Shown: piece after piece, positions 17,696 to 26,597 of the stretch
Layout: each line of letters starts with the position of its first letter
Position numbering within the stretch: the first letter of the stretch is position 1
From: Gemmatimonadota bacterium
GTDB taxonomy: Bacteria; Gemmatimonadota; Gemmatimonadetes; Gemmatimonadales; Gemmatimonadaceae
Assembly: GCA_028287285.1 (NCBI GenBank)
Contig: JAQBPY010000299.1
Coordinates: 1 to 64,000, forward strand
Reading direction: 5' to 3'
Length of the DNA stretch: 64,000 bases
Made by a program: the position numbers and the translations under genes
Notes under the pieces: generated by a model
Told to the model about the DNA's origin: nothing
Database searches by the model: none
The model's input: only the letters and a program-made list of their open reading frames with translations

Positions 17696-18717
17696 GGCTG
17701 CTTGCTCGCCGCCTTGGGCGAGAAGCGCCCCGCACGCATTTCGGCACGGATCGAATCCACGGCATGCGTCGTTGCAGGTGGTATGCGTGACGCGAGTGCC
17801 GGATTCATCACGAGGGAGACGACGTCGCTCGAGGTGCCAAGCGTGATGACGCGTGGCGTGAACTTTCCTTCCTTCACCTCGCGCGCGACCGTGAGGAACG
17901 CATGCGGCAGGTCGATGACGACGCTGCCGATCGTAACCTCTGGCGCCACGGAATTCTGGTTGGAGTTGGAGCCGATGATGAGCGCCTTCTTCGACTCCCG
18001 AGCTGCCTGGAAGATGCCAAGGCCGGCCGCGTCTGCATTCTGGAAAATGATGTCCGCACCTCGCCCGATCTGCGCCAAAGCCTGCTCCTTGCCAGCGCTC
18101 ACGTCATCCCAGTTGCCGATGTAGGAATTGAGGATCTTCACCGTTGGGTTTACGACCCTGGCCCCCTCTTCGAAGGCGGCAAAGCTCTCGACAACAGGCG
18201 GCAGCTGCGTCCCGCCAATGACGCCGAGGACGTTGGATTTGGTCATGGTACCCGCGACCATGCCGGCAAGGTACGACGCGTCCGCGAAACCGAATGACAT
18301 GCCGGCCACGTTGGTGCCGCTCGTGGTGCTCGACGTGGTGACGTAGATGGTTTTCGGGAAATCCGGCCCGACACGTTTCGCGGCGTCCTGGAACTCGAAC
18401 CCGTGGCCGAACACGAGATCATACCCCTGCGACCCATATTGCCGAAACTGTTCCTCGAACTCGGCCGGCGTCTTGGTCTGGATGTGGCTGACGGATGCGC
18501 CAAGGCTGTCCTTGATGCGCATGAGGCCCTGGTAGGCACCCCCGTTCCATGATTGGTCGCTGATTGGACCAGGCGTGAGGAGCGCTACGCGAAAGACCGT
18601 CGTGCTCGGCGCAGGGTTTTTGGTGGCGGCTGCGTCTTTCCCCGAGCAGGCAGACAGTGCCAACACGACGGCTGTGGATAACACTGTGTACAACGTATTA
18701 GGCCGTGCCATAACCAT
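17692..18717 (-). CDS. BMP-family nucleoside-binding lipoprotein
   Basis: The solute-binding subunit of the importer, about 341 residues. The signal peptide ends in the lipobox LSAC, anchoring the protein to the membrane. The mature part follows the BMP/PnrA/Med pattern: VALLTPGPISDQSWNGGAYQGL at the N-terminus, YDLVFGHGFEFQDAA, and the central GADIIFQNADAAGLGIFQAA. Close relatives bind purine nucleosides. MVMARP allows start at 18717 or 18711. It is the first gene of the minus-strand operon and is followed by the Nif3 gene with a four-base overlap. Confidence 0.92.
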   Translation of the reverse strand: MVMARPNTLYTVLSTAVVLALSACSGKDAAATKNPAPSTTVFRVALLTPGPISDQSWNGGAYQGLMRIKDSLGASVSHIQTKTPAEFEEQFRQYGSQGYDLVFGHGFEFQDAAKRVGPDFPKTIYVTTSSTTSGTNVAGMSFGFADASYLAGMVAGTMTKSNVLGVIGGTQLPPVVESFAAFEEGARVVNPTVKILNSYIGNWDDVSAGKEQALAQIGRGADIIFQNADAAGLGIFQAARESKKALIIGSNSNQNSVAPEVTIGSVVIDLPHAFLTVAREVKEGKFTPRVITLGTSSDVVSLVMNPALASRIPPATTHAVDSIRAEMRAGRFSPKAASKQP

Positions 18718-18776
18718 TTGTCAGTGCAGGTAGTTACATGATGTTGACAATATTAACACAAACTAACGTTTACACG

Positions 18777-19724
18777 CTAGTCGAAGTCGTTTCGTGTTCG
18801 CCCCAGCACGATATCGAGCACCCGCTCGAGGTCGTCGTGGCTGTAGAACGAGATACGAATGGCGCCTCGTTCCCCGCCCAGCTGCTGGACGGAGACGTCG
18901 GTCTGGAGCCGCTTGCGAAGCTGCTCCTCAATGCGACGGACGGATGGATCGGCGTTGAGTGGTGAGGGCTTGGGCGCCGCTTTTCCTGGGGTGAGTCTGG
19001 AACTGGAGGCGCCGCCGTTCCCAATTTCACGGGCACGTGACTCCACGTCTCGCACGGACAACTGGTGTGCAACGATCTCGTTCGCGAGCTCGATCTGCCG
19101 GCGTTCGTCCTTTACCGCCAGGAGTGCGCGGGCGTGTCCGGCGGTGATGTGGCCCTGCTCCACCATCTGCCGGACGGCGGCGGGAAGGGCGAGCACTCGC
19201 AGGAGATTGGTGATGGTCGTGCGATCCTTGCCGACGGCATCCGCGACCTGTTGCTGGGTCAGCTCGAACTCTTCGATCAGGCGCTGATAGCCTTCAGCCT
19301 CTTCGAGCGCATTGAGGTCGCTGCGCTGCAGATTCTCGACCAGCGCAAGGGTGAGCATCTGCTTGTCGTCGAACTCGTGGACGATGGCCGAAATTTCCGT
19401 CCAGCCAAGACGCGTTGCGGCACGCAGCCGACGCTCTCCGGCCACGAGCTCCCAGCCGCCTCGTGGCCTGGTCCTGACCGTGATGGGCTGCAGGAGGCCG
19501 CTTGCCTTGAGCGAGGACTCCAGCTCCAGCAGCTCCGGCTCGGAGAACACACGGCGCGGCTGGAGCCGGTTGGGAGAGATTTCCGAGATGCGTATCGTCT
19601 TGAGGTCGGATGCGGGGATGCGCTGTTCAACGCTGGATGGCGCGTCACTTTCGCGTTGCTGTCTGGCGGTGGAGATCAAGGCTTCGAGCCCTCGTCCAAG
19701 GCGGCGCGGCGTATCGGCACTCAT
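18777..19724 (-). CDS. parB: Chromosome-partitioning protein ParB
   Basis: A centromere-binding CTPase of about 315 residues. The N-terminus MSADTPRRLGRGLEALI is typical of chromosomal ParB. The CTP-binding core contains LQPRRVF, GLLQPITVR and GERRLRAA; the helix-turn-helix that reads parS follows at LTQQQVADAVGKDRTTITNLLR; the C-terminal dimerisation domain ends the protein. ATG 19724 overlaps the parA stop by four bases; the longer frame to 20087 lies inside parA and is rejected. It acts with ParA on parS sites such as those at 20600-20669. Confidence 0.95.
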   Translation of the reverse strand: MSADTPRRLGRGLEALISTARQQRESDAPSSVEQRIPASDLKTIRISEISPNRLQPRRVFSEPELLELESSLKASGLLQPITVRTRPRGGWELVAGERRLRAATRLGWTEISAIVHEFDDKQMLTLALVENLQRSDLNALEEAEGYQRLIEEFELTQQQVADAVGKDRTTITNLLRVLALPAAVRQMVEQGHITAGHARALLAVKDERRQIELANEIVAHQLSVRDVESRAREIGNGGASSSRLTPGKAAPKPSPLNADPSVRRIEEQLRKRLQTDVSVQQLGGERGAIRISFYSHDDLERVLDIVLGRTRNDFD

Positions 19725-20536
19725 GACGCTGTCTCGGCTTTGGCCGTCTTGGCCATAGTAGCCGCAGCATGTTTTTCCCGAGCAATGAGCTCGTGCGCGA
19801 CGGCCATGTACGCCTGTGCGCCGATGCTCTGCACGTCGTATAGAACGATGGGCTTCCCGAAGCTGGGTGCTTCGGCCAGCCGCACGTTCCGTGGTACGAC
19901 TGTCTCGAAGACCTGGGCACCGAAATATTCGCGTGCGTCTTCGGCTACCTGGCGCGAAAGGTTCAAGCGCGCGTCGTACATGGTGAGGAGTACGCCCGAG
20001 ATTCCCAGCGCCGGGTTTACCCCGTGCTGAATGAGGTGGACGGTATTGAGGAGCTGGCTCAGGCCTTCGAGCGCATAGTACTCGCACTGGAGCGGAATCA
20101 GGAGTGTGTCCGCTGCGGCAAGCATGTTGAGAGTGATCAGCCCAAGTGATGGCGGGCAGTCGATGAGGATGAAGTCGTATTCGTCGCGGACGGGCGCGAT
20201 AGCGGCGCGCATCTTTCCCTCTCGGCCAGCCACGCCAACCAGCTCGACTTCGGCGCCGGCGAGGTCCGGTGTTGCGGGCAGGACGTCGAGGCGACTGAAC
20301 TGGATCTCTCGCCGGCGAGCGTCGGCAATGGTCGACTCTCCAAGCAGGACGTCGTACGTTGTTGCCTCGAAGCTGCCGCGTTCAACGCCAACGCCGCTCG
20401 TGGCATTGCCCTGTGGATCACCGTCAATGAGCAAAGTGCGCTTTTCCGCGACGGCGAGACTTGCTGCGAGGTTCACGGCGGTGGTCGTCTTTCCGACTCC
20501 GCCCTTCTGATTTGCGATTGCGATGACGCGAGCCAC
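19721..20536 (-). CDS. parA: Chromosome-partitioning ATPase ParA
   Basis: A 271-residue P-loop ATPase that moves ParB-parS complexes over the nucleoid. It begins with MARVIAIANQKGGVGKTTTA, the deviant Walker A carrying the extra lysine; the second signature DFILIDCPPSLG lies near residue 116. It is the first gene of the parAB operon, with two parS-like palindromes just upstream. mnmG lies nearby, matching the frequent bacterial origin-proximal cluster. Confidence 0.96.
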   Translation of the reverse strand: MARVIAIANQKGGVGKTTTAVNLAASLAVAEKRTLLIDGDPQGNATSGVGVERGSFEATTYDVLLGESTIADARRREIQFSRLDVLPATPDLAGAEVELVGVAGREGKMRAAIAPVRDEYDFILIDCPPSLGLITLNMLAAADTLLIPLQCEYYALEGLSQLLNTVHLIQHGVNPALGISGVLLTMYDARLNLSRQVAEDAREYFGAQVFETVVPRNVRLAEAPSFGKPIVLYDVQSIGAQAYMAVAHELIAREKHAAATMAKTAKAETAS

Positions 20537-20599
20537 GGAGCCTGAGGACAGGGTCTGACCAACACGTGCAGTCTTCCCAAGCTAACGGTGCGCAGACGT

Positions 20600-20615
20600 T
20601 GTGGCACGTGGAACT
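20600..20615. promoter_or_regulatory. parS-like site 1
   Basis: TGTGGCACGTGGAACT keeps the CACGTG core of the parS consensus (TGTTTCACGTGAAACA) with four mismatches. It lies about 65 bases upstream of parA. Confidence 0.5.
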
Positions 20616-20653
20616 ACCCCAGGCTCATCAATGGTGCCTCGTTAAGTAGACAA

Positions 20654-20669
20654 TGTGCCACGTGACACA
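20654..20669. promoter_or_regulatory. parS-like site 2
   Basis: TGTGCCACGTGACACA is an almost perfect palindrome around CACGTG with three differences from the parS consensus. Flanking A and T extend the symmetry to 18 bases. It lies 118 bases upstream of parA, a typical position for parS. Confidence 0.6.
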
Positions 20670-20706
20670 TGTACTTTGCTAGCGAGCCCTTGTGAGTGAT
20701 ACCTGC

Positions 20707-21453
20707 CTATCGATTCGGCTGAAACTGCCAACGCGCGTTCACGAACACACTGACTGTTTGCTCACCAGGATTCACGGGAGTCGGTGCCGCATCTGCCATA
20801 CCCTTTGCCCGTGCGGCCAAGGCATACATCGGATGCGGGGTCGACGTTGGTCCATTGGTCGAGAGCTCAATCAATGCCCCCAACGAACCACCTGCCGCTT
20901 TTGCCATGGCGTCGGCATCTGCCCGTGCGCTGGCTACGGCGGTACCAATGGCTTGCCTGCGAGCCTCGTCAATGGAAGATGCGTAAAAGCTCAGGCTGTT
21001 GATCATGTTGCCGCCCGCCCCCAACGCTGCGTCGACGATCACCCCGGCCTGCTCCGGGCGCTTCGTTTCCGCCTTGATGGAGTTGGTCACGACATAGCCA
21101 CTCACGCGTGGCTGCCCACCGTTCTTGTCATACTGCATCTCGGGATAGACCGTGTAGCCTTCCGTGGAAAGCTGGTCACGCGACAGACCCAGCTTACCAA
21201 GAGCGTCCAGGACGGCCCGGGTCTTCGTGGCGTTTTCAGCGGCAGCAGCGGCAGCCGTTGCCCCGCGCGTCTGGACGTTGACCATGACCGAAGCACGATC
21301 CGGGGTGACCTTGGCCTCGCCTTGGCCGGAGGCTGCCACTGTGGGTGGCGCAGGCACGAGTGTCGGGCTCACCTGGGCGACGAGTGCGCCCGATGGAAAT
21401 GCAGCAAGCAGGAACAGCGCCGAGTAGCGTCGCAGAGGACTGAGGGGAGACAT
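20707..21453 (-). CDS. SIMPL (DUF541) domain protein, secreted
   Basis: A 248-residue protein with an N-terminal signal peptide ending near LVAQ, then a SIMPL/DUF541 domain: VAASGQGEAKVTPDRASV, the LSTEGYTVYPEMQYD region and a C-terminal VSVFVNARWQF strand. Relatives are periplasmic or outer-membrane proteins of unclear function, linked to stress and to binding partners of signalling proteins. The AT-rich 30 bases upstream contain the palindrome ATTAGTAACTAAT, a possible operator. Confidence 0.85.
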   Translation of the reverse strand: MSPLSPLRRYSALFLLAAFPSGALVAQVSPTLVPAPPTVAASGQGEAKVTPDRASVMVNVQTRGATAAAAAAENATKTRAVLDALGKLGLSRDQLSTEGYTVYPEMQYDKNGGQPRVSGYVVTNSIKAETKRPEQAGVIVDAALGAGGNMINSLSFYASSIDEARRQAIGTAVASARADADAMAKAAGGSLGALIELSTNGPTSTPHPMYALAARAKGMADAAPTPVNPGEQTVSVFVNARWQFQPNR

Positions 21454-21677
21454 GGGGACCTCGTGTGGTGGGAATTAGTAACTAATGGATACTTATTAGT
21501 GTCGAACTGGCGTCGATACCGGCTTCATTAGGGAGACGTCGTGTACGTCCCCGGCTTGCACATAGGTGATGCGGGAATCATTCCCGTCCTGCAGGCGCAG
21601 ATGACACGGAGAAAGCGTATTCGTGTTACCTGCAAGTCCCGGCCTCGCTCCGGCGGGATGGCGGGTTTTGTTGTCTT

Positions 21678-21872
21678 GTCATCTCGCATGCGCGGCGTGC
21701 GTGCTCGGAGAGGCTCTCCACTCTGTTGGCCGGAATGGCGAAAAGTGCGGCAAGGTAGCTCCCGACAGTCGTTCGCTCCGCTTACTCCTGCGGGATGACA
21801 AAGGTTTGTTTGGGCCGCCATTTGGTCGCCGTTTGTCATCCTGCACGTGCTGAGCGCGTGTCGGGGAGATGC
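21678..21872. repeat. Inverted-repeat block, family 2, three copies
   Basis: The roughly 480 bases between the SIMPL gene and mnmG hold no convincing gene. They contain three diverged copies of an element with ends GTCATCCCGCA and TGTCGGGAGAT: 21678-21713, 21756-21799 (inverted) and 21835-21872. The first two can fold into a large hairpin. A related pair lies at 59132-59246. Confidence 0.7.
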
Positions 21873-21937
21873 TCCACAATCCGCGTTCCGAGCCATGGCA
21901 CGTGATCGCCCCTGAAGCCGATCACGGCCTAGACGAA

Positions 21938-23896
21938 TCAGCCTGTCGAGCTCCGACGTACACGCCCGCGTCGAGGCCCGTTCCGGCGGCGCTTTTCGAT
22001 CTCGATCACGAGATTCTGCACGTCCGTCACACTCACCCCTGGCGCGCCTGCGGCTTGTGCGAGGGTACGCGGTTTCAGGCGCACGAGCTTCTGCCGCGCC
22101 TCGAGCGACAGCGACAGCATTTCCTCATACGGCAACTCGGCGTCGAGGGGAAAGTCGCCCATGCGACGCATCTTGTCCGCCTGCGAGCGCTCGCGGTCGA
22201 AATAGCCGGAATACTTGAGCTCCAGCTCCGTGCTGATCACCGCATCCGCCGGAATGCCCGCGCCAACGTGCATCGTGCGGAACAATGACTCCAGCGAAAT
22301 GTCCTGACGACGGGCGAGCTCCGAGAGGCGAATTGCATGCGCGAGTGGCGCACTGTTCGCCGCCATGAGCACAGGCTCTGCCTGTTCCGGCGTGATCGAC
22401 GTCGCATCGGCGATCGCACGGGCCTCGACTTCGAAAGCGAGACGCTTGTCGACATGGACCTGCTCCGCATCGCTGTACAAACCCATGGTTGCAGCAATCG
22501 ACGCGAGACGCCGCAACGCATTGTCCTGCCGCACGGTAAGACGAAACTCGGAGCGCGACGTGAAGAGGCGATACGGCTCGTCCACACCACGGGTAACCAG
22601 GTCATTCACCAGCACGCCGATGTAGGACGTCTCGCGTCCGAGCATGAGCGGCGCGAGCCCGAGGGCAAGGGCGGCGGCATTCGCGCCGGCAACCACGCCC
22701 TGGCCCGCGGCCTCCTCATAACCCGTGGTGCCGTTGATCTGGCCGGCGAAAAACAATCCGGGAAGCGCACGAACCTGCAGCGTGGCATCGAGCTGCGTGG
22801 GTGGATAATAGTCGTACTCAATGGCATACCCCGCGCGTGTCATCCGAACGTGCTCGAGCCCGGGTACGGTGTGCATGATGGCGAGCTGCACGGGCGCGGG
22901 CAGTGACGTCGAAAGTCCATTGACGTACATCTCGCTCGTGTCGTGCCCTTCGGGCTCGAGGAAAAGCTGATGGCGTTCGGCCGCGGGAAACTTCACGATC
23001 TTGTCTTCGACGGACGGGCAATAGCGCGGTCCGCGTGATGCGATCGCCCCGCCGTACATCGCCGACTCGTTGATGTGCTCCTCGATGATCTGCTTCCCGT
23101 CGGCGCCAAGGAAGGTGATGAGACAGGGCAGCTGATCGGGGTGACGCGTGGCACCGGAGATGTCGCGACGCGGCGTGGTCCAGAAGTGCGACCAGGTATA
23201 GTCGAACTGCTCGATCTCGCTTTCCTGCACCGTCAGCGTGGAGCGATTCACTGTTCGGCCATCAATGCGCGGCGGTGTGCCGGTCTTGAAGCGTGCAACG
23301 TCCAACCCGGCCTGCTCGAGTTGCTCCGCCAGATGCGTCGCGGAATTCTCGCCCGCTCGGCCGCCGGCAATGGATGTCGTGGTGCCGATGTGCAGACGAC
23401 CGCGCAGGAACGTTCCGGTAGTGACCACGACCGTGCGCGCACCAAAGCGACGTCCCTCGAGCGTCTCGACACCGACGACACGATCCCCGTCGAGGATCAA
23501 CCGGGCCACGGTGCCCTGCACCGTCTCGAGATTGGAATGCGCTTCGATGAGGGTGCGCACCGCGCGGCGATACAGTCCACGATCGCACTGCGCACGGGGC
23601 GCCCACACCGCCGGCCCCTTGCCACGGTTGAGCATGCGAAACTGCAGCGACGCGAGATCCGTGGCGCGCGCCATGATGCCACCCAGCGCATCGACCTCGC
23701 GCACGACCGTTCCCTTGGCCACGCCTCCAATGGCCGGATTGCACGACATCTGGCCAATGGTCTCCAACGCGCTCGTCACTATGACCGTCCGCGCTCCGCG
23801 CCGAGCGGCGGCGACGGCAGCTTCCGTCCCCGCATGACCGGCACCTATGACCAGGACGTCGTACTCGGCTTCGAAGAACGGGAAGGACGGTGACAT
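21938..23896 (-). CDS. mnmG: tRNA uridine 5-carboxymethylaminomethyl modification enzyme MnmG (GidA)
   Basis: An FAD protein of about 652 residues that, with MnmE, modifies the wobble uridine of tRNAs. The N-terminal dinucleotide fold reads YDVLVIGAGHAGTEAA. Both family signatures are present: GPRYCPSVEDKIVKF and AGQINGTTGYEEAAGQG. The C-terminal helical domain follows the normal length. ATG 23896 gives the usual short N-terminus; the frame is open to 23935. mnmE is not in this window, but the location near parAB is the common one. Confidence 0.96.
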   Translation of the reverse strand: MSPSFPFFEAEYDVLVIGAGHAGTEAAVAAARRGARTVIVTSALETIGQMSCNPAIGGVAKGTVVREVDALGGIMARATDLASLQFRMLNRGKGPAVWAPRAQCDRGLYRRAVRTLIEAHSNLETVQGTVARLILDGDRVVGVETLEGRRFGARTVVVTTGTFLRGRLHIGTTTSIAGGRAGENSATHLAEQLEQAGLDVARFKTGTPPRIDGRTVNRSTLTVQESEIEQFDYTWSHFWTTPRRDISGATRHPDQLPCLITFLGADGKQIIEEHINESAMYGGAIASRGPRYCPSVEDKIVKFPAAERHQLFLEPEGHDTSEMYVNGLSTSLPAPVQLAIMHTVPGLEHVRMTRAGYAIEYDYYPPTQLDATLQVRALPGLFFAGQINGTTGYEEAAGQGVVAGANAAALALGLAPLMLGRETSYIGVLVNDLVTRGVDEPYRLFTSRSEFRLTVRQDNALRRLASIAATMGLYSDAEQVHVDKRLAFEVEARAIADATSITPEQAEPVLMAANSAPLAHAIRLSELARRQDISLESLFRTMHVGAGIPADAVISTELELKYSGYFDRERSQADKMRRMGDFPLDAELPYEEMLSLSLEARQKLVRLKPRTLAQAAGAPGVSVTDVQNLVIEIEKRRRNGPRRGRVRRSSTG

Positions 23897-23948
23897 TCCG
23901 AAACATAGTGCGGACGATAACTTGCAGCCCACCAACTACCCGACCCAC

Positions 23949-24248
23949 ATGCCACTCGCCATTGCGCAGGGAGTCCCGACGCTCTTCTTTCGCCGAACCG
24001 CCTATGAGCGTTCCGGCCTGACGCGCACAGCGTTGGACACACGACTGGGATTGACCGACGAGGAATTTCGTGTCGAAGGCGACATCATCGCGATGGGCCC
24101 GATCTACGACGTGGATGCACTTGGCGCGCTCGTGGACGAGCTGGAGTCAGCCGGGCTCACGTACTACGAGGACTTCTTCGAGATGAGCGGCAGTTGGCCA
24201 GAGTGGCTGATGCTCCTCGCGCGCGGAAGTGGCCCGGCGCTGGCGTAG
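23949..24248 (+). CDS. Small conserved-looking protein of unknown function
   Basis: A 99-residue acidic, soluble protein without signal peptide or membrane segment. ATG 23949 (MPLAIAQGVPTLFFRR) avoids overlap with mnmG, from which it is divergent; the frame is open from 23847. The sequence is rich in Asp, Glu and Gly, with an alternating helix-strand pattern. I do not recognise the family. Only about 50 bases separate it from mnmG, so the two promoters must overlap. Confidence 0.55.
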   Translation: MPLAIAQGVPTLFFRRTAYERSGLTRTALDTRLGLTDEEFRVEGDIIAMGPIYDVDALGALVDELESAGLTYYEDFFEMSGSWPEWLMLLARGSGPALA

Positions 24249-24321
24249 CCATCGGCCTCGGTCGCCGCACATTTACCCAGACGGCGAACCTTATTTGGCA
24301 CGCGGGGAGTGGCCATAGACC

Positions 24322-24606
24322 TCACGGCAACAGACTCCCCGATTTGTTCGGTTCTTGCGCAGGCGCCACCGGCAATGCCTCCTCGAGCCGCAGCAGGCCA
24401 TGCCAGTCACACTCGAAGCACCAGCTCGACCGCAAGCCGGGCAACAAGAAGTTCAAACCCCGTGACTCGACGCGAAGCGTGGCCGCATCGCAGTTCGGGC
24501 AGCGATCACTCTGCGGCAGCAGGAAGTAGAAGAAGACGGTCGCAGCAACGCCGCGGATGACAAAGAGTCCCGCGAACACACCGATGAACAATATCGCGTC
24601 AGTCAT
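24322..24606 (-). CDS. Small membrane protein with zinc-ribbon
   Basis: A 94-residue protein with one N-terminal membrane helix (about residues 3-27) followed by a cytoplasmic four-cysteine zinc ribbon: CPNC near residue 37 and CFEC near residue 63. ATG 24606 is chosen because the upstream frame is not protein-like. It follows the NfeD-like gene by 23 bases on the same strand and may be a subunit of the same membrane system. The function is unknown. Confidence 0.6.
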   Translation of the reverse strand: MTDAILFIGVFAGLFVIRGVAATVFFYFLLPQSDRCPNCDAATLRVESRGLNFLLPGLRSSWCFECDWHGLLRLEEALPVAPAQEPNKSGSLLP

Positions 24607-24629
24607 ACCGTCTCCTCTGCCGGCAGCGC

Positions 24630-25157
24630 CTAGAGCCGACTCTCCACGAGCGACCAGAGCTCCACATGTGCTACGCCGTCCTCGATGCGTTCGATGCACA
24701 CCTCATCACCCGCAGGGATCGCGCCGCCCAGGATGTTCCGTGCACGGAGCTCCTCCGCCACGCCAGTACCGTCAAAACGAATGCGTCCTTCCCCCGCGGC
24801 AGGGATTGTGACGGTGACGACGCCCACCACTCCCTGATGCACGTAACGCGGGTCGTCGGGGTCGTGTTCCGGCTTGATCCGCGCCGCGGCAATGGCCACC
24901 CGTGTGACCACGGCGGCAAAGACGAGCGCCAACGTGGCGGCCATGAGTGCAGTGATGCCAGGGGAACGCCCACTGTTGCGGCCAAGTAGATAGCCCGCAG
25001 TCCCGAACATGGCGACGAACGCGACGGCGGCCGGTTCGGACCGTCTGAGTGGCAACACCTGCGGAGAGGGCAGACGTCGACGTTCCGCCCCAAAGAACAT
25101 GAGCCGGACAGCGAACAGCAGGCCAATGACAAACGACGCCAAGTACAGGTAAGTCAC
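24630..25157 (-). CDS. NfeD-like membrane protein
   Basis: A 175-residue protein with about three hydrophobic segments (residues 4-22, 45-60 and 70-92) and a C-terminal beta-rich domain of about 75 residues beginning HQGVVGVVTVTIPAAGEGRIRFDG. This fits the OB-fold of NfeD-type proteins, which partner with membrane proteases or flotillins. No such partner is adjacent, so the assignment rests on the fold pattern. It lies three bases downstream of the hydrolase gene. Confidence 0.55.
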   Translation of the reverse strand: MTYLYLASFVIGLLFAVRLMFFGAERRRLPSPQVLPLRRSEPAAVAFVAMFGTAGYLLGRNSGRSPGITALMAATLALVFAAVVTRVAIAAARIKPEHDPDDPRYVHQGVVGVVTVTIPAAGEGRIRFDGTGVAEELRARNILGGAIPAGDEVCIERIEDGVAHVELWSLVESRL

Positions 25158-25160
25158 GAC

Positions 25161-26168
25161 TCAGCCACTCCGCGCAATCCGATCGCACAAAAACTCCACA
25201 ACCCGCTCCTCGGCAAAATAGTGCGTTTTGAATGGAAACGTGCCACCCACGAAGCCCACGTGGCCACCTCTGTCGTAGAATTCTGTCTCTAAATGTCGAT
25301 TTAATAGCGCCACTTTCAAGACATCATCAACTACTGATCGCGGCAAAAACGGGTCATCCGTTGAGCTCAGCAACAACGTGGGCCGACGAATACGGCTCAG
25401 GAACCCCAAAGAGCTCGATTTCGAATAGTAGTCGTGCGCGTCGGCAAACCCGTGCAGCGGAGCGGTGACCGCATCGTCGAAGGCATGGAGCGTCTTTGCG
25501 CGTTCAAGGGCGCTGGCGTCGAAGGCCTCCGGGTACCGAGCGAGCTTTGCGCGTGCCTTGACCTTGAGTGTCTTGAGAAAATGGTGCCCATAGATACGCG
25601 AAAAACCATGTTCAATATGCCGAGCGCTGCGTTCGAGGTCGAATGGAACAGATACGGCGGCGGCCGCTATCAGGGTGTCCGGAACGCTGGTCCCCTGCTC
25701 TCCAAGCCATTTGAGCAGCACGTTGCCACCAAGGGAAAACCCAACGGCAACGAGGGGCTGCCCCGGATTTTCGGCGACCAGCCGACGCACCACAAAGTCA
25801 ATGTCGGTGGTTTCGCCGGAGTGGTAGAGACGGCGGGCGCGATTGGTTTCGCCATTGCACCCGCGAAAGATGAGGACATCCGCAGCCCAGCCGCGTGCAC
25901 GCGCCTGGTGCAGCACACCCTGCAGGTAGTGCGACCGGATGGTGCCTTCGAGCCCGTGGAGAACAATTAGTCGCGGAATGCTACTATTACTGCCGACAGG
26001 AGCGTCGAGGCGGCGAATCTCGATCTCGTCGTCGTCGGGAGTGTGCCACCGCTCCGACCGCGTGAAGACCTCGGGCGTGCGACGCACGAGCTTTCCCCAC
26101 AGGGTGTGGAGATGCGCGCCCGGTACCCACCACGCGGGGGTATAGGTAAGTTCGCTGGAGGGTCGCAC
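25161..26168 (-). CDS. Alpha/beta hydrolase, YheT family
   Basis: A 335-residue hydrolase. The N-terminus (YTPAWWVPGAHLHTLWGKL) is typical of the YheT/ABHD-type family. The catalytic triad is visible: nucleophile Ser in GFSLGGN near residue 144, Asp in STDDPFLP near 270, and His in GGHVGFVGG near 299. The oxyanion region follows LIVLHGLEGT. The natural ester or amide substrate is unknown. It is the first gene of a three-gene minus-strand group and is divergent from the ArsC-like gene. Confidence 0.9.
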   Translation of the reverse strand: MRPSSELTYTPAWWVPGAHLHTLWGKLVRRTPEVFTRSERWHTPDDDEIEIRRLDAPVGSNSSIPRLIVLHGLEGTIRSHYLQGVLHQARARGWAADVLIFRGCNGETNRARRLYHSGETTDIDFVVRRLVAENPGQPLVAVGFSLGGNVLLKWLGEQGTSVPDTLIAAAAVSVPFDLERSARHIEHGFSRIYGHHFLKTLKVKARAKLARYPEAFDASALERAKTLHAFDDAVTAPLHGFADAHDYYSKSSSLGFLSRIRRPTLLLSSTDDPFLPRSVVDDVLKVALLNRHLETEFYDRGGHVGFVGGTFPFKTHYFAEERVVEFLCDRIARSG

Positions 26169-26230
26169 GTAAGCGATTCGAGGCAGGACGCGGCCAACCC
26201 GCGCCGTTCAATTATACCAATGCCGCGCGG

Positions 26231-26581
26231 ATGGACGTTCAAGTCTTCGGGACAAGGAAAAGCGCCGAGACACGAAAGGCGCTCCGGTTCTTTGCGGAGC
26301 GTCGGATGAAGACGCACTTCGTGGATCTGCAGGAGCGCGCTGCATCACGCGGCGAGCTCACGCGCTTTGCCCAGAAGTTTGGTGTCGTCGCGTTAGTGGA
26401 TGCGCAGTCCCGGCGGTACCTGGACCTGGGGCTGCATGCCGGACGCTATAGCGAAGAACGCTGGCTCGATGTCCTCATTGACGAGCCACTCATACTAAAA
26501 GTGCCCCTCGTGCGGCATGGAAACGCGCTCACCATTGGCGCGGCGGAGACGACGTGGAAGAGCTGGTTGGCAACAGCATGA
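26231..26581 (+). CDS. ArsC/Spx-like protein lacking the catalytic cysteine
   Basis: A 116-residue protein with the arsenate-reductase-like thioredoxin fold: VQVFGTRKSAETRKALRFF, then MKTHFVDLQERAASRGEL, and LILKVPLVRHGNALTIG, which matches the family's cis-proline and arginine region. The usual CxxC or C in the first loop is replaced (GTRKSAETRK), and the protein contains no cysteine at all. It cannot work as a cysteine-dependent reductase and may be a binding or regulatory protein, as Spx is. It precedes the ABC-F gene by 16 bases. Confidence 0.75.
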   Translation: MDVQVFGTRKSAETRKALRFFAERRMKTHFVDLQERAASRGELTRFAQKFGVVALVDAQSRRYLDLGLHAGRYSEERWLDVLIDEPLILKVPLVRHGNALTIGAAETTWKSWLATA

Positions 26582-26597
26582 CCGTGGTACGCGGGTC

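Noticed and set aside
18673-18681. Perfect DnaA box TGTGGATAA
   Set aside because: Single copy inside the BMP signal-peptide coding region; one such 9-mer in 64 kb is not above chance.
23075-23893. 272-residue plus-strand open frame
   Set aside because: Lies entirely inside mnmG and has no domain.
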